From Tepidamorphaceae bacterium (GTDB lineage: Bacteria; Pseudomonadota; Alphaproteobacteria; Rhizobiales; JAKSCL01): 64,000 bases of DNA. Below the pieces are notes generated by a model. The model ran no database searches, was not told the origin of the DNA, and saw only the letters and a list, made by a program, of their open reading frames with translations. Each line of letters begins with the position of its first letter. Position 1 is the first letter of the stretch. The position numbers and the translations under genes are program-made. Shown here piece after piece: positions 43,840-53,914 of this stretch. The stretch spans positions 248,001-312,000 of the forward strand of contig JANQPO010000004.1 of NCBI GenBank assembly GCA_028289445.1. Direction: 5' to 3'.

Positions 43840-45036
43840 CTAAAGCCGCTGTAGCAACTCCGCCGTTGGATAGGAGTCGGGCGGCAAACCCAGCCGGATC
43901 TGTTCCGCTTTCACGGCCGCGCGCGTGTTGGCGCCGATGATGCCGTCGATCTTGCCGACATCGTAGCCCCGGCTAGCCAGACGCTGTTGCAGAGCTTTCA
44001 CCTGGTCGATCGACAGCGGCGTAACGCCCTTGCCTGGATCGACCTTGCGTGCGCCGGCGAGGCGCGTGGCGAAATAGGCAGCGGTGACCGTGTAGACGGC
44101 GGACTGGTTCCATTCCAGATAGATGCGGAAATTCGGATAGGCCAAGAACGCCGGTCCGTTGCGGCCCATGGGCAGGACGAGCGAAGCCGCGAGATTATCG
44201 CCCGGGAGCGGCGATCCGTCGCGCCGGGCAACGCCCCAGGCCTGCCACTGACTGCGTGGATGACTGATGTAAAGGTCCGCCTCCTGCCACGGCACGCCGT
44301 CGGAGACACGCACTTCCTCAAGCCAGGGCTCGCCGGCGCGCCAGCCGAGCCCACGGATGAAATTCGCGGTCGATGCAATAACATCCGCTTTGCTGCCCTT
44401 GAGATCGACCCGGCCATCTCCGTCGGCGTCGACACCGAAGCGCAGATAATCGCCAGGCAGGAACTGGGTCTGGCCGATCTCACCCGCCCAGGCGCCGACC
44501 ATCTGGCTGAGCGGTAGATCGCCCCGATCGACGAGCTGGCCGGCGGCAATCAATTGCGGCCTGAAAAGCTGAGGGCGACGACAGTCATAGGCCAGGGTGG
44601 CAAGTGCATTGATGGTGTTGAAATCGCCTTGAACGGCGCCGAAATCGGTCTCCAGTCCCCAGAACCCCGTGATCACCGCGCCAGGGACGCCATACTCGCT
44701 TTCGGCGGCGGCGAATTGGCTGGCATAGGTCTTGAGATGCTGTTTGCCGACCGTTAGCCGGTTGGAGCTGACCATGCGGCCGGAAAACTTCAAGAAGCTT
44801 TGCGCGAACACGCCTTGCCCGCGATCACGTGAGATGACCCGTTTGCTGTAACGCGCACCGGACAGAGCCGATAGACCGCGCTCGCCGACCCCACTGGCGC
44901 GCGCTTCGTCCAAGACGCCATTCAGCCAGGTGCCGTAATCGCCGCCGCATTGCTGCGCCAGCGCCGGCCCGGCGGCCGCCGTCAAGATGACCGCAAAAGT
45001 AAGAGAAATCCTTCGCACTGCTCGTCGTCCTCCCAT
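43840..45036 (-). CDS. Lytic murein transglycosylase, MltB type with peptidoglycan-binding domain
   Basis: The 398-aa exported protein has a signal peptide ('ISLTFAVILTAAAGPALAQQ'), the catalytic glutamate in 'VITGFWGLETDFGAVQGDFN' (the MltB/SLT70-related family), 'MVGAWAGEIGQTQFLPGDYL' and a C-terminal PG_binding_1 domain ('QVKALQQRLASRGYDVGKID'). The MltB catalytic region is followed by this domain, as in many alphaproteobacterial MltB paralogues. It sits in its own transcription unit between DUF3750 and EamA. Confidence 0.9.
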   Translation of the reverse strand: MGGRRAVRRISLTFAVILTAAAGPALAQQCGGDYGTWLNGVLDEARASGVGERGLSALSGARYSKRVISRDRGQGVFAQSFLKFSGRMVSSNRLTVGKQHLKTYASQFAAAESEYGVPGAVITGFWGLETDFGAVQGDFNTINALATLAYDCRRPQLFRPQLIAAGQLVDRGDLPLSQMVGAWAGEIGQTQFLPGDYLRFGVDADGDGRVDLKGSKADVIASTANFIRGLGWRAGEPWLEEVRVSDGVPWQEADLYISHPRSQWQAWGVARRDGSPLPGDNLAASLVLPMGRNGPAFLAYPNFRIYLEWNQSAVYTVTAAYFATRLAGARKVDPGKGVTPLSIDQVKALQQRLASRGYDVGKIDGIIGANTRAAVKAEQIRLGLPPDSYPTAELLQRL

Positions 45037-45101
45037 CGATCCCGAATCAGTGATTCATCCGGAAGATGTAGCCGTTAGTCGATGAAGGTCAATTGACGGC
45101 G

Positions 45102-45998
45102 CTATTGCGGCGCGGAGATGACGGCGAGTACGATCCCAAGCCCGACCACAGCCATCCAGATCGATCGTCTCAGACCGACGGGCTCCTTCAGCCAGACCCA
45201 GGCGGTCAGTGCCGTGACCGCCGAAAACGCAGAGAACCCGATGGCAGCGCCAACCCGGCCCACGCCCTGGGAGCCGATGAGAAAACTGGCCAGCGCCAAT
45301 GTCTCTAACGCGGATTGAAGAACCACGAGGCGCAGCGTCGGCCCATCGGGCCAGCGCCGGGTCCGGCCGCGCGCACTCTCGATGGCGAAGAGTCCGAAGA
45401 CGCCGATCAGCGCAAACGCCCGGTTGAGGTAAAGCGCGCCCATCACCCCGATAAGGTCGCCGGCCTCCTGGGCCAGGAACATGCGAACCGCAATCGTCGT
45501 GCCTGCGGCGAGGCCCAGCAACGCGGTGATCCGCAAATGCGCGGCGGTGTACGTCTCGCCGGTCCGTCCGCGCCGCGCCAACATGGCGACGCCGAAGAAA
45601 ACCAAAAGGGCCGCTAGTCCCTGCTGCCAGACAAACGGGGCGCCGAAGGCAACATTGAGCGCAACCAGGATGATCGAGAAAACGGATGCGGACGGCGAAG
45701 CCACCGATACCGGTCCGCGCGCCAGGGCGAGGTAGATGAAGTTGAGCGCAATCAGCGTCAAGATGCCGGAGATCGCGGACGCGATCCAAGCATAGGCGTG
45801 CCAGACCGGCCAGCCGTCCGTCGCGATCATCCAGACGGTCAGGATCGCCGTCGAAAACCCCATGACCGCCAGAAAGAGGACGGACATGGACACGCGCTGG
45901 GCAGTCACCCGCGCGATGCAGTCCGAAACACCGATGAAAGACGCGCCAAGCCCGCCCCATACTACGCCTAGCACGCCAGCTCCCCTTACTCTTGCCAC
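45102..45998 (-). CDS. EamA-family drug/metabolite transporter
   Basis: The 298-aa protein has ten hydrophobic helices in two EamA repeats. Repeat 2 shows 'SFLIGSQGVGRVGAAIGFSA' and the proline/arginine end 'KEPVGLRRSIWMAVVGLGIV'. The substrate cannot be deduced. It lies 66 bp upstream of the mltB-type gene and on the same strand. Confidence 0.82.
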   Translation of the reverse strand: MARVRGAGVLGVVWGGLGASFIGVSDCIARVTAQRVSMSVLFLAVMGFSTAILTVWMIATDGWPVWHAYAWIASAISGILTLIALNFIYLALARGPVSVASPSASVFSIILVALNVAFGAPFVWQQGLAALLVFFGVAMLARRGRTGETYTAAHLRITALLGLAAGTTIAVRMFLAQEAGDLIGVMGALYLNRAFALIGVFGLFAIESARGRTRRWPDGPTLRLVVLQSALETLALASFLIGSQGVGRVGAAIGFSAFSAVTALTAWVWLKEPVGLRRSIWMAVVGLGIVLAVISAPQ

Positions 45999-46053
45999 CC
46001 AGTGTCGGTCTCAATAGACGCGTTCGGCAAAGGTTTCCAGGCGAGATGCCAGC

Positions 46054-46458
46054 CTAGCCTGTCTTCGAGGAGCCGCCGGCAATGTCCTCCAGGATGGGAC
46101 AGTCTGGCCGGCCGTCACCATGGCAGTTCGCGGCCAGATGCTCCAATGTTCTTGCCATGGCATCGAGTTCGGTGATCTTGGCGCGCAACTCGCCGATGTG
46201 CTCCAGCGCCAGCGCCTTGACTTCGGCGCTGGCCCGATCGCGGTCCTGCCACAGCGCGATCAGCTTGCCGATCTGATCGATCGAGAAGCCAAGATCGCGG
46301 GCGCGACGTACGAAGCGCAGAAGGTGCACGTCGTTCTCCGCGTAAACGCGATAGCCGGATTCCGTCCGCGCGACCGGACCGATCAGGCCGATTTCCTCGT
46401 AATACCGGATCATCTTTGCAGAGACACCGGTCGCTGTCGCGGCGCTACTGATATTCAT
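46054..46458 (-). CDS. cueR: Copper-responsive MerR-family regulator CueR
   Basis: CueR senses Cu(I) and untwists a 19-bp-spaced promoter to activate copper efflux. The 134-aa protein has the MerR winged helix ('[20 protein letters not shown]') and C112 and C120 in 'CHGDGRPDC', the CueR metal loop with the same spacing as the E. coli sensor. It overlaps copA by 4 bp and is cotranscribed, so it should autoregulate via the promoter at 48754. Confidence 0.92.
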   Translation of the reverse strand: MNISSAATATGVSAKMIRYYEEIGLIGPVARTESGYRVYAENDVHLLRFVRRARDLGFSIDQIGKLIALWQDRDRASAEVKALALEHIGELRAKITELDAMARTLEHLAANCHGDGRPDCPILEDIAGGSSKTG

Positions 46459-48722
46459 GTCGTCTCTCTCCCCAATTCACGCGCTGGTGAGAACCGGGTT
46501 AGACGCAGCGCGTTGCCGACAACGAACAGGCTAGAGAGCGCCATGGCGCCGGCCGCGATCATCGGCGACAACCGCCAACCAAAGGCGGGATAAAACACAC
46601 CGGCTGCCACGGGGATCAAAAGCGTATTGTAGCCGAAGGCCCAAAAGAGGTTCTGTCGAATGTTGCGCATCACCGCGCGCGACAGAGCGACAGCTCGCGG
46701 AACACCCGCCAAGTCCCCGGCAACAAGCACGACATCGGCGCTTTCGATCGCGACATCCGTACCAGTCCCGATCGCGATGCCGACATCGGCTGTCGCCAAG
46801 GCCGGTGCGTCATTGATGCCGTCGCCAACGAAAGCGATCCGCTTGCCGGTCGCCTTCAAATCGGCGACGACGGAAGCCTTGCCCTCCGGCAATACCTCGG
46901 CAACCACATTGTCGATCCCCATCCGCGCTGCAACGGCCTCCGCCGTCGCGCGGTTATCGCCGGTGATCATCACAATGCCGAGGCCCAGGTGGTGCAAGGC
47001 CTTGATGGCCTCCGGCGTGCTTGGCCGCACGGGATCGGCGACGGCGATAACGGCGACGACTTTTGCATCGATGGCGACGAGGAAGGCCGTTCGACCGTCG
47101 ATTGAAAACGCGCGTGCCTGAGCAGCGAGGTCCCCGAGCGGTATGCCGATCCGTTCCATCAGACGCGCCGATCCAACTGCGACCTGGCGACCATCGACCG
47201 TTCCCGTCACGCCGTGACCTGCTATCGCCGAGAAATCGATTGGATCCGACAACTCGACGCCAGCTTCCGTCGCGGCCGAGACAACCGCGTTGCCGATTGG
47301 ATGTTCGGAGCGCCGCTCCAGCGATCCGGCGAACCGCAAGACTTCGGCCTCTGAGACACCCGGTGCGCAATGGATGTCCGTGACCTCCGGCACACCCGCT
47401 GTCAGGGTTCCGGTCTTGTCGACGGCCACGATGTCGACGGAGGCGAGGGACTGCAGCGCGTCGCCCTTTCGAAACAGCACACCCAACTCGGCGGCGCGAC
47501 CAAGTCCGGCGATGATCGAGGTCGGCGTCGCCAGACCCATGGCACAGGGACAGGCGATGATGAGCACGGCGACGGCGCTGACAAGGGCGAATGGCAGCCC
47601 CGACAGGCTCGCCAGCGCGAACCAGATGACGAAGGTGACAAGCGCAATCGCCAGCACGGCGGGCACAAACCAGCCCGTCACCCTGTCGACCAGCGCTTGG
47701 ATCGGAAGTTTGGCGCCCTGAGCGCGGCGCACGGTTTCGACGATGCGCGCGAGCACAGTTTCCGCGCCGACAGCCGTCGCGACATAGTCGAACGTGCCGG
47801 TCGTATTCAGCGTGCCACCGACGACGCCATCGCCAGGTCCGATGCGAACCGGCATCGGTTCGCCGGTCAGCATGGCCTGATCGACATGGGACTCTCCAGA
47901 CAACACCCGGCCGTCGACCGGAATGCGGTCGCCCGGTCGAATGACGATCCGGTCGCCGACCGTAAGATCGTCGATGGACACTTTGCGCTCGCCGGCATCG
48001 CGCACAACGATTGCCGTTTCGGGCCTGAGGTTTTGCAGCCGAGCAATGGCCTGTCCGGTTCGCCCCTTGGCGCGATCTTCCAACGCGCGCCCGATTAGGA
48101 TCAGCGTGACGATCACGGCGGCGGCTTCGAAATAGACGCTTCGGCTCGCTGCCGGGAGAAGAGTGGGAACGAAGGTGACCACGGTCGAATAGGACCAAGC
48201 TGCGCCGGTTCCAAGCGCCACCAGGGCATCCATGTCCGGTCGCCCGTGAAAAAGCGCCGGTATACCGCGTCGAAAGAACCGCAATCCCGGTCCGAACAAC
48301 ACAAGCGACGCGAGGACGAACTGGGCGATCAGATAGGTCGAGTGGCCGATCGCAACCGTGATGAGGGCATGCAAGCCGGGAATGAAGTGGCCGCCCATCT
48401 CTGCCAGAAACAGCGGCAAGGTCAGCGCGGCCGCCAGAAGCGCATCGCGCCAGGTGTCCATTGGCGCCACGCGATCCGCCGGCTGCTCAGCCATATCGAC
48501 CAGTGTCGCCGGATAGCCGGCTTCGGCCAGGGTCTCCGCGATCGTCAACGCGGCGCCTTTGTCGCGTATATCGACCCGCACTTCCTTGCGCGTCAGGTCG
48601 ACGACCGCGTTGTGGATCGCCGGGTGGTTAGCCAACGCCTTCTCGATCCGCCCAACACAGGATGCGCAGGACATAGCGTCGATCTGATAGACGACTGGCG
48701 CTTTTTCGGCGGTCGCGCTCAC
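46455..48722 (-). CDS. copA: Copper-exporting P1B-type ATPase
   Basis: CopA pumps Cu(I) out of the cytoplasm. The frame is open to 48857, but the promoter lies inside it and leaves no ATG before the metal-binding domain, so a GTG at 48722 is the likely start (755 aa). One N-terminal HMA domain has C19-x-x-C22 ('[15 protein letters not shown]'). The membrane metal site is C391-P-C393 ('[15 protein letters not shown]'), the phosphorylated aspartate is D435 in '[10 protein letters not shown]', and '[10 protein letters not shown]' and '[10 protein letters not shown]' are present. The MerR promoter is upstream and cueR downstream. Confidence 0.95.
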   Translation of the reverse strand: MSATAEKAPVVYQIDAMSCASCVGRIEKALANHPAIHNAVVDLTRKEVRVDIRDKGAALTIAETLAEAGYPATLVDMAEQPADRVAPMDTWRDALLAAALTLPLFLAEMGGHFIPGLHALITVAIGHSTYLIAQFVLASLVLFGPGLRFFRRGIPALFHGRPDMDALVALGTGAAWSYSTVVTFVPTLLPAASRSVYFEAAAVIVTLILIGRALEDRAKGRTGQAIARLQNLRPETAIVVRDAGERKVSIDDLTVGDRIVIRPGDRIPVDGRVLSGESHVDQAMLTGEPMPVRIGPGDGVVGGTLNTTGTFDYVATAVGAETVLARIVETVRRAQGAKLPIQALVDRVTGWFVPAVLAIALVTFVIWFALASLSGLPFALVSAVAVLIIACPCAMGLATPTSIIAGLGRAAELGVLFRKGDALQSLASVDIVAVDKTGTLTAGVPEVTDIHCAPGVSEAEVLRFAGSLERRSEHPIGNAVVSAATEAGVELSDPIDFSAIAGHGVTGTVDGRQVAVGSARLMERIGIPLGDLAAQARAFSIDGRTAFLVAIDAKVVAVIAVADPVRPSTPEAIKALHHLGLGIVMITGDNRATAEAVAARMGIDNVVAEVLPEGKASVVADLKATGKRIAFVGDGINDAPALATADVGIAIGTGTDVAIESADVVLVAGDLAGVPRAVALSRAVMRNIRQNLFWAFGYNTLLIPVAAGVFYPAFGWRLSPMIAAGAMALSSLFVVGNALRLTRFSPARELGRETT

Positions 48723-48753
48723 GCAATGAAACCCTGGAGCCAATGACCGCTGG

Positions 48754-48784
48754 AATATAAAGCTTCCCATGATGGTAAGGTCAA
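48754..48784 (-). promoter_or_regulatory. CueR-type copA promoter with 19-bp spacer
   Basis: On the minus strand TTGACC (48779-48784) and TATATT (48754-48759) are separated by exactly 19 bp (48760-48778), and a near-dyad CTTACCATCATGGGAAG lies in the spacer. A 19-bp spacer with a dyad is the hallmark of MerR-family promoters, and CueR is encoded in the same operon. The transcript would start near 48747. Confidence 0.88.
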
Positions 48785-49045
48785 GGTCACCCGGCGAACA
48801 TCTGCCACGCCGAGTCTGCTCCGCTGTCTCGATTAGGGTGCGCGCGGGCGTTGTCATAAAACGGTGTCTTTGCAGCCGCTAAATCGCCGGCAGTTCATCG
48901 CATCCCTTCGCAGCCAGTTTTTGCGATCACTCCAATCGTCTAGACGTCGACGGTCCGCCTGTGGTCAACTCTTGCGTGAAGGGATAAGCGGCGAAGGCTG
49001 CGATGACGTTGAAACCCGAATGACGACCCTTCATTGGAGGCGAAC
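48785..49045. other. Non-coding gap between copA promoter and ugpB
   Basis: This 261-bp stretch must hold the ugp promoter. No gene or clear -35/-10 pair is visible to me; an open frame of 61 codons on the plus strand (48864-49049) has no recognisable protein features and no ribosome-binding site. Confidence 0.5.
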
Positions 49046-50353
49046 ATGAAACTCACGAAAAAACTAATGGTGGCGGCTATGGCCGTCGTTTGGGCGATGC
49101 CAGCAAGCGCTCAAACCGAAATCGAATGGTGGCACGCCTTCACCGGGCGCTTGGGCGAGTTGCTAGCCAAGCAGGTGGAGGACTTTAACGCCTCGCAGTC
49201 CGATTACAAGGTCGTTGCCACGCACAAGGGCAATTATTCCGAGACGCTGAATGCCGGTATCGCGGCGTTCCGTGCCGGCGAACAACCCCATATCCTGCAA
49301 GTCTTCGAGGTCGGTACGGCGACCATGATGGCTGCGGGCGGCGCCATCAAGCCCGTCTACGAAGTGATGGCCGAAGCTGGTGCCGAATTCGATCCGGAGT
49401 CTTACCTTGCGGCAGTTGCCGGTTATTACACGACGACGGACGGCGATATGCTTTCGCTGCCCTATAACAGCTCGACACCGGTGCTTTATCTCAATCAGGA
49501 CGCGCTTCAGGCCGCTGGATTGGATCCGCAGGCGCGGCCTAAGACCTGGCCTGAAGTCGAAGAGATTTTGAAAGCGCTCAAGGCCTCCGGTCACGAATGC
49601 CCGCTCACCACGGCCTGGCAATCCTGGGTGCACCTGGAGAACTTCTCCGCCTATCACGATGTGCCTTTCGCCTCGAAAGAGAACGGCTTCTCGGCGCTAG
49701 ACACCGAGCTGCGGTTTAACGGCGAACTGCAAGTCACGCATATCGGCAAGATGGGTGAATGGGCCAAGGACGGTCTCTTCATCTACTCCGGTCGCCGCAA
49801 CGAGGGCGGCGCTCGATTCCGGTCAGGTGAATGCGCGTTGTTCACCGAATCGTCCGCCGGCTATGCCGGTGTGAAGGCGGAAGCCCAGTTTCCGTTCACC
49901 GTCACAAACCTGCCCTACTGGGAAGCCGGCGGCGCGCCACAGAACACCATTATCGGCGGTGCCTCACTATGGGTGATGACCGGCCACTCGCCTGAGGAGT
50001 ACAAGGCAGTTGCGGCCTTCTTGTCCTTCCTGTCGACCTCCGGCGTCCAGGCCGCCTGGCATCAGAACACGGGCTATCTACCGATCACGACTGCAGCCTA
50101 TGAGCAGACGAAGTCGGAAGGCTTCTACGATGCCAATCCTGGCACCGACATCGCCATCATCCAGATGACGGGTAAGGCACCGACAGCGAACTCCAAAGGT
50201 TTGCGGCTCGGCTCCTTCGATCAGATTCGCGGCATTATCGACGAAGAGTTGGAAGCAGTCTGGTCGGGCAACAAAACCGCGCAGGAAGCGCTTGATGCTG
50301 CCGTGGAACGCGGCAATCAGCTTCTGCGTCGTTTCGAGCGCGCCAACCAGTAA
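49046..50353 (+). CDS. ugpB: sn-Glycerol-3-phosphate ABC transporter, periplasmic binding protein
   Basis: The 435-aa solute-binding protein has a signal peptide ('KLMVAAMAVVWAMPASA', then QTEIEW) and the UgpB features 'EIEWWHAFTGRLGELLAKQV', 'PHILQVFEVGTATMMAAGGA' and 'LPYNSSTPVLYLNQDALQAA'. UgpB delivers glycerol-3-phosphate or glycerophosphodiesters to UgpAE. The ATG at 49046 follows GGAGG. The order ugpB-ugpA-ugpE-ugpC is complete. Whether it serves phosphate supply or another sugar phosphate cannot be told. Confidence 0.9.
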   Translation: MKLTKKLMVAAMAVVWAMPASAQTEIEWWHAFTGRLGELLAKQVEDFNASQSDYKVVATHKGNYSETLNAGIAAFRAGEQPHILQVFEVGTATMMAAGGAIKPVYEVMAEAGAEFDPESYLAAVAGYYTTTDGDMLSLPYNSSTPVLYLNQDALQAAGLDPQARPKTWPEVEEILKALKASGHECPLTTAWQSWVHLENFSAYHDVPFASKENGFSALDTELRFNGELQVTHIGKMGEWAKDGLFIYSGRRNEGGARFRSGECALFTESSAGYAGVKAEAQFPFTVTNLPYWEAGGAPQNTIIGGASLWVMTGHSPEEYKAVAAFLSFLSTSGVQAAWHQNTGYLPITTAAYEQTKSEGFYDANPGTDIAIIQMTGKAPTANSKGLRLGSFDQIRGIIDEELEAVWSGNKTAQEALDAAVERGNQLLRRFERANQ

Positions 50354-50413
50354 GGCAATCTGCAGCAGTCGGGGGCGCTGGCCCCCGGCTGTGCGTCCGA
50401 CCGCGAAGTCTTC

Positions 50414-51295
50414 ATGGAAAAGCGCGTCACGTTCAGCCACAAGGCGCTGCCGTACCTGCTCGTCGCGCCGCAGCTTGTCATCACTTTCGTATTTTTCCTG
50501 TGGCCGGCCAGCCAGGCGATTTGGCAGTCGTTGTTCCTGCCCGATCCGTTCGGTCTCTCGTCCGAGTTCGTCGGGCTGGAGAACTTCCGCTTTCTCTTCG
50601 GCGACCGCTATTACTTGGAGTCGTTCACGACCACGGCGATCTTTTCGCTCGCGGTAACCGCGCTCTCCATGTCCTCCGCATTGCTTTTGGCGGTCATGGC
50701 CGATCGCGTCATCCGTGGCGCGACAGCCTATAAAACCCTACTGATCTGGCCCTATGCCGTCGCCCCTGCGATTGCTGGCGTGATGTGGTTGTTCATGTTT
50801 AATCCATCGATCGGGCTGATCGCGTACTACTTGAAATTCCTGGGCTACAACTGGAACCATGTGCTGAACGGCGGCGAAGCGATGTTCCTTGTCGTCGTTG
50901 CGGCGTCGTGGAAGCAGATCAGCTACAATTTTCTGTTCTTCCTGGCCGGCCTCCAGGCCATTCCGAAATCGCTGATTGAGGCCGCGGCCATAGACGGCGC
51001 GGGCCGGACCTATCGGTTCTGGACGATCATCTTCCCGCTTCTGTCGCCGACAACGTTTTTCTTGCTGGTCGTCAACATCGTCTACGCCTTCTTCGAGACC
51101 TTCGGCATCATCCATACGGTCACGGCCGGCGGTCCTGAGCGATCGACGACCATCCTGGTCTACAAGATTTACGCCGACGGCTTTGTCGGTCAGGACCTGG
51201 GATCGTCCGCCGCTCAATCCGTCATTTTAATGGTCGTCGTGGCCATCCTCACCGTCGTCCAGTTCCGCTTCATCGAGCGGCGGGTGCACTACTAG
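50414..51295 (+). CDS. ugpA: Glycerol-3-phosphate ABC transporter, permease A
   Basis: The 293-aa inner-membrane subunit has six helices and the permease EAA loop '[20 protein letters not shown]' (near 192-211) that contacts the ATPase. The start '[20 protein letters not shown]' is typical for UgpA. It follows ugpB by 60 bp. Confidence 0.93.
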   Translation: MEKRVTFSHKALPYLLVAPQLVITFVFFLWPASQAIWQSLFLPDPFGLSSEFVGLENFRFLFGDRYYLESFTTTAIFSLAVTALSMSSALLLAVMADRVIRGATAYKTLLIWPYAVAPAIAGVMWLFMFNPSIGLIAYYLKFLGYNWNHVLNGGEAMFLVVVAASWKQISYNFLFFLAGLQAIPKSLIEAAAIDGAGRTYRFWTIIFPLLSPTTFFLLVVNIVYAFFETFGIIHTVTAGGPERSTTILVYKIYADGFVGQDLGSSAAQSVILMVVVAILTVVQFRFIERRVHY

Positions 51296-51306
51296 GGATC
51301 GGCGGG

Positions 51307-52143
51307 ATGGTTGAAAAACGAGGTATCGGTTTCTTTCTCACCCACGCGGTGTTGATCCTTGGGATCGCCGTCGTCGGCCTGCCGATCTACCTCACACTTG
51401 TCGGCTCGACAGTCACGCAGCAGGACATCATTCAACCGCCTCTGCCGCTCGTTCCCGGGCCGCATCTGGTCAAGAACTACTCCGACGCACTGTTCTCCGG
51501 CGTAAACGTCCCCGTCATGCGCATGCTGGCTAATTCCATGGTCATGGCGTTGGGGATTGCGATCGGCAAGATCGTGATTTCGATCCTGTCGGCCTATGCG
51601 ATCGTCTATTTCCGCTTTCCGTTCCGCATGTTCGCGTTCTGGACGATCTTCATTACGTTGATGCTACCGGTGGAAGTGCGCATCGTCCCGACCTTTGAAG
51701 TCGCGGCCGACCTCGGACTGTTGAATTCCTATGCCGGCCTGACCCTGCCCTTGATCGCTTCGGCGACCGCCACCTTCTTGTTTCGACAGTTCTTCTTGAC
51801 CGTGCCCGACGAACTCGTCGAGGCGGCGCGTATCGACGGCGCCGGCCCAGTCCGGTTCTTCAAGGACATTCTCCTTCCCCTGTCGCGGACGAACATCGCC
51901 GCGCTCTTCGTCATCCTCTTCATCTTCGGTTGGAACCAGTATTTATGGCCGCTTCTCATAACAACCGAGCCTGAAATGAACACAATCGTGGTCGGCATCA
52001 AGCAGATGCTGCCGACGGCCGATGATTGGGGCAACTGGCCCGTGACGATGGCGACGGCGATGTTGGCCATGATCCCGCCGGTCTTCGTCGTGGTGGTGAT
52101 GCAGCGCCTCTTCGTCAAAGGTCTGATCGAGACGGAGAAGTAA
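51307..52143 (+). CDS. ugpE: Glycerol-3-phosphate ABC transporter, permease E
   Basis: The 278-aa second permease has six helices and the EAA loop '[20 protein letters not shown]' (near 174-193). Downstream '[20 protein letters not shown]' is the UgpE signature. It is 11 bp after ugpA. Confidence 0.93.
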   Translation: MVEKRGIGFFLTHAVLILGIAVVGLPIYLTLVGSTVTQQDIIQPPLPLVPGPHLVKNYSDALFSGVNVPVMRMLANSMVMALGIAIGKIVISILSAYAIVYFRFPFRMFAFWTIFITLMLPVEVRIVPTFEVAADLGLLNSYAGLTLPLIASATATFLFRQFFLTVPDELVEAARIDGAGPVRFFKDILLPLSRTNIAALFVILFIFGWNQYLWPLLITTEPEMNTIVVGIKQMLPTADDWGNWPVTMATAMLAMIPPVFVVVVMQRLFVKGLIETEK

Positions 52144-52148
52144 CGCGA

Positions 52149-53234
52149 ATGGCAGAAATCAAACTCAGCGACCTGCGCAAAAGCTACGGCCGAACAGAGG
52201 TCCTCCATGGTATCGACCTGGAGGTGGCCGACGGCGAGTTCATCGTCATCGTCGGTCCGTCCGGCTGCGGCAAGTCGACCCTTTTGCGCATGGTTGCCGG
52301 GCTCGAAACGGTGACGGCCGGCTCGATCGAGATCGCCGGTCGTGCCGTCAACGATGTCGAGCCCAAGGATCGCGACATCGCCATGGTGTTTCAGACCTAT
52401 GCGCTTTATCCGCACATGTCCGTTTTCGGGAATATGGCCTATGGGCTGAAGATCGCCGGCCTGTCGAAATCCGAGATCGACGAGCGCGTTCAAAAGGCCG
52501 CCCGCATGTTGGAGCTTTCTGAGCTTCTCGAACGAAAGCCCCGTCAGCTGTCCGGCGGTCAGCGCCAGCGGGTTGCCATGGGGCGGGCCATCGTCCGCGA
52601 TCCGAGCGCCTTTCTGTTCGACGAGCCGCTGTCCAATCTGGACGCGAAACTGCGCGTTCAAATGCGCCTGGAGATCAAGCAACTCCAGCGCTCGCTCGGC
52701 ACAACCTCGCTCTATGTCACCCACGACCAGGTCGAGGCCATGACGCTGGCCGATCGTCTCGTAGTCATGAATGCCGGCGTGGCGGAGCAGATCGATACAC
52801 CGATTTCGGTTTACGAGCATCCAGCCAGCACCTTCGTCGCCGGCTTCATCGGCTCGCCGGCAATGAACTTTCTGAACGCAACGGTCGGATCGAACGGTGC
52901 GTCACTGGATCTCACAGAAGGTGGGTCGATCGCTCTCGAAGCAGCAGAATTGGCCAAGAATGGCGGACGAGATGTCGTTGCCGGCATCCGTCCCGAACAC
53001 GTTGAGACTGCGTCCTCCGAGAAAGCGCAGCTGACACTTCACGTGACCGCGGTCGAAACGCTGGGCGCCGACACCCTCGCCCATGGTGGCGTCAATGGTC
53101 CTGGAACCGGGTTCACGGTGCGCCTGGCCGGTACGGCAAAGGTCCAGGAGGGCGACGCCGTGCCGCTTGCCATCGCGCCGGGTGCGCTCCATCTCTTTGA
53201 GCGAGACAGCGGTCGACGTATCGCCGATGTATGA
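52149..53234 (+). CDS. ugpC: Glycerol-3-phosphate ABC transporter, ATPase
   Basis: The 361-aa ATPase has Walker A '[13 protein letters not shown]' (36-48), the LSGGQ signature '[19 protein letters not shown]' and Walker B '[16 protein letters not shown]', plus a C-terminal TOBE domain used for regulation in this (MalK-like) subfamily. The ATG at 52149 (5 bp after ugpE) is chosen; the open frame further upstream is shadow. It ends the ugp operon. Confidence 0.93.
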   Translation: MAEIKLSDLRKSYGRTEVLHGIDLEVADGEFIVIVGPSGCGKSTLLRMVAGLETVTAGSIEIAGRAVNDVEPKDRDIAMVFQTYALYPHMSVFGNMAYGLKIAGLSKSEIDERVQKAARMLELSELLERKPRQLSGGQRQRVAMGRAIVRDPSAFLFDEPLSNLDAKLRVQMRLEIKQLQRSLGTTSLYVTHDQVEAMTLADRLVVMNAGVAEQIDTPISVYEHPASTFVAGFIGSPAMNFLNATVGSNGASLDLTEGGSIALEAAELAKNGGRDVVAGIRPEHVETASSEKAQLTLHVTAVETLGADTLAHGGVNGPGTGFTVRLAGTAKVQEGDAVPLAIAPGALHLFERDSGRRIADV

Positions 53235-53385
53235 GGCAAAACGAAAATGGCGCGGCCCAATGCAACGCTTCGAGCTTAAGGGGCTTGCGTCCGCCGCGTC
53301 GAAATGGATGAATAGCATTTGACCAATTCCGCGCGGCGATCGCGCCAATCACACAACAACGACATATCTCGACGGGGAGGGTTCA

Positions 53386-53862
53386 GTGGCAACAGTATCA
53401 ATGACGGTGAACGGCAAGGCGGTTCAGGCAACGGTCGAAGACCGAACCTTGCTGGTCGATCTCTTGCGCGAGACTCTCGGCCTGACGGGAACCCATGTTG
53501 GCTGCGACACATCACAGTGTGGCGCCTGCGTGATCCACATGAACGGTCGTGCGGTGAAGGCCTGCACGAAACTCGCAGCGCAGGCCGAAGGTGCCGACAT
53601 CACGACCATCGAAGGCTTGGCCACCGACGGGGCGCTGCATCCGATGCAGGAAGCCTTTCGCGAGCATCATGGCTTGCAGTGCGGGTTCTGTACCCCCGGC
53701 ATGATCATGTCGGCCGTCGAAATGATTGATCGGCTGGGCTCCGATATCGACGAAGCCACGATCCGCGAGCAGCTTGAAGGCAATATCTGTCGCTGCACCG
53801 GCTACCACAACATCGTCAAAGCTATTCAATCCGCCGCCGGCCAGATGGGCTCGAACGCCTAG
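53386..53862 (+). CDS. coxS: Molybdenum hydroxylase small subunit (2Fe-2S), CoxS-like
   Basis: This 158-aa subunit has a plant-type ferredoxin domain with '[20 protein letters not shown]' and a four-cysteine helical domain with '[16 protein letters not shown]' and '[13 protein letters not shown]'. It passes electrons from the molybdenum site to the FAD subunit. It begins the coxS-coxL-coxM run (S-L-M order), 151 bp after ugpC. Confidence 0.93.
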   Translation: MATVSMTVNGKAVQATVEDRTLLVDLLRETLGLTGTHVGCDTSQCGACVIHMNGRAVKACTKLAAQAEGADITTIEGLATDGALHPMQEAFREHHGLQCGFCTPGMIMSAVEMIDRLGSDIDEATIREQLEGNICRCTGYHNIVKAIQSAAGQMGSNA

Positions 53863-53914
53863 TCTGCCGGACAACAAACAACGCGGAACTGATGATTTTC
53901 GAGGAGACGTCACG

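Noticed and set aside
48723-48857. An N-terminal extension of CopA of 45 residues.
   Set aside because: The promoter with its 19-bp spacer lies within it, so it cannot be transcribed from that promoter.
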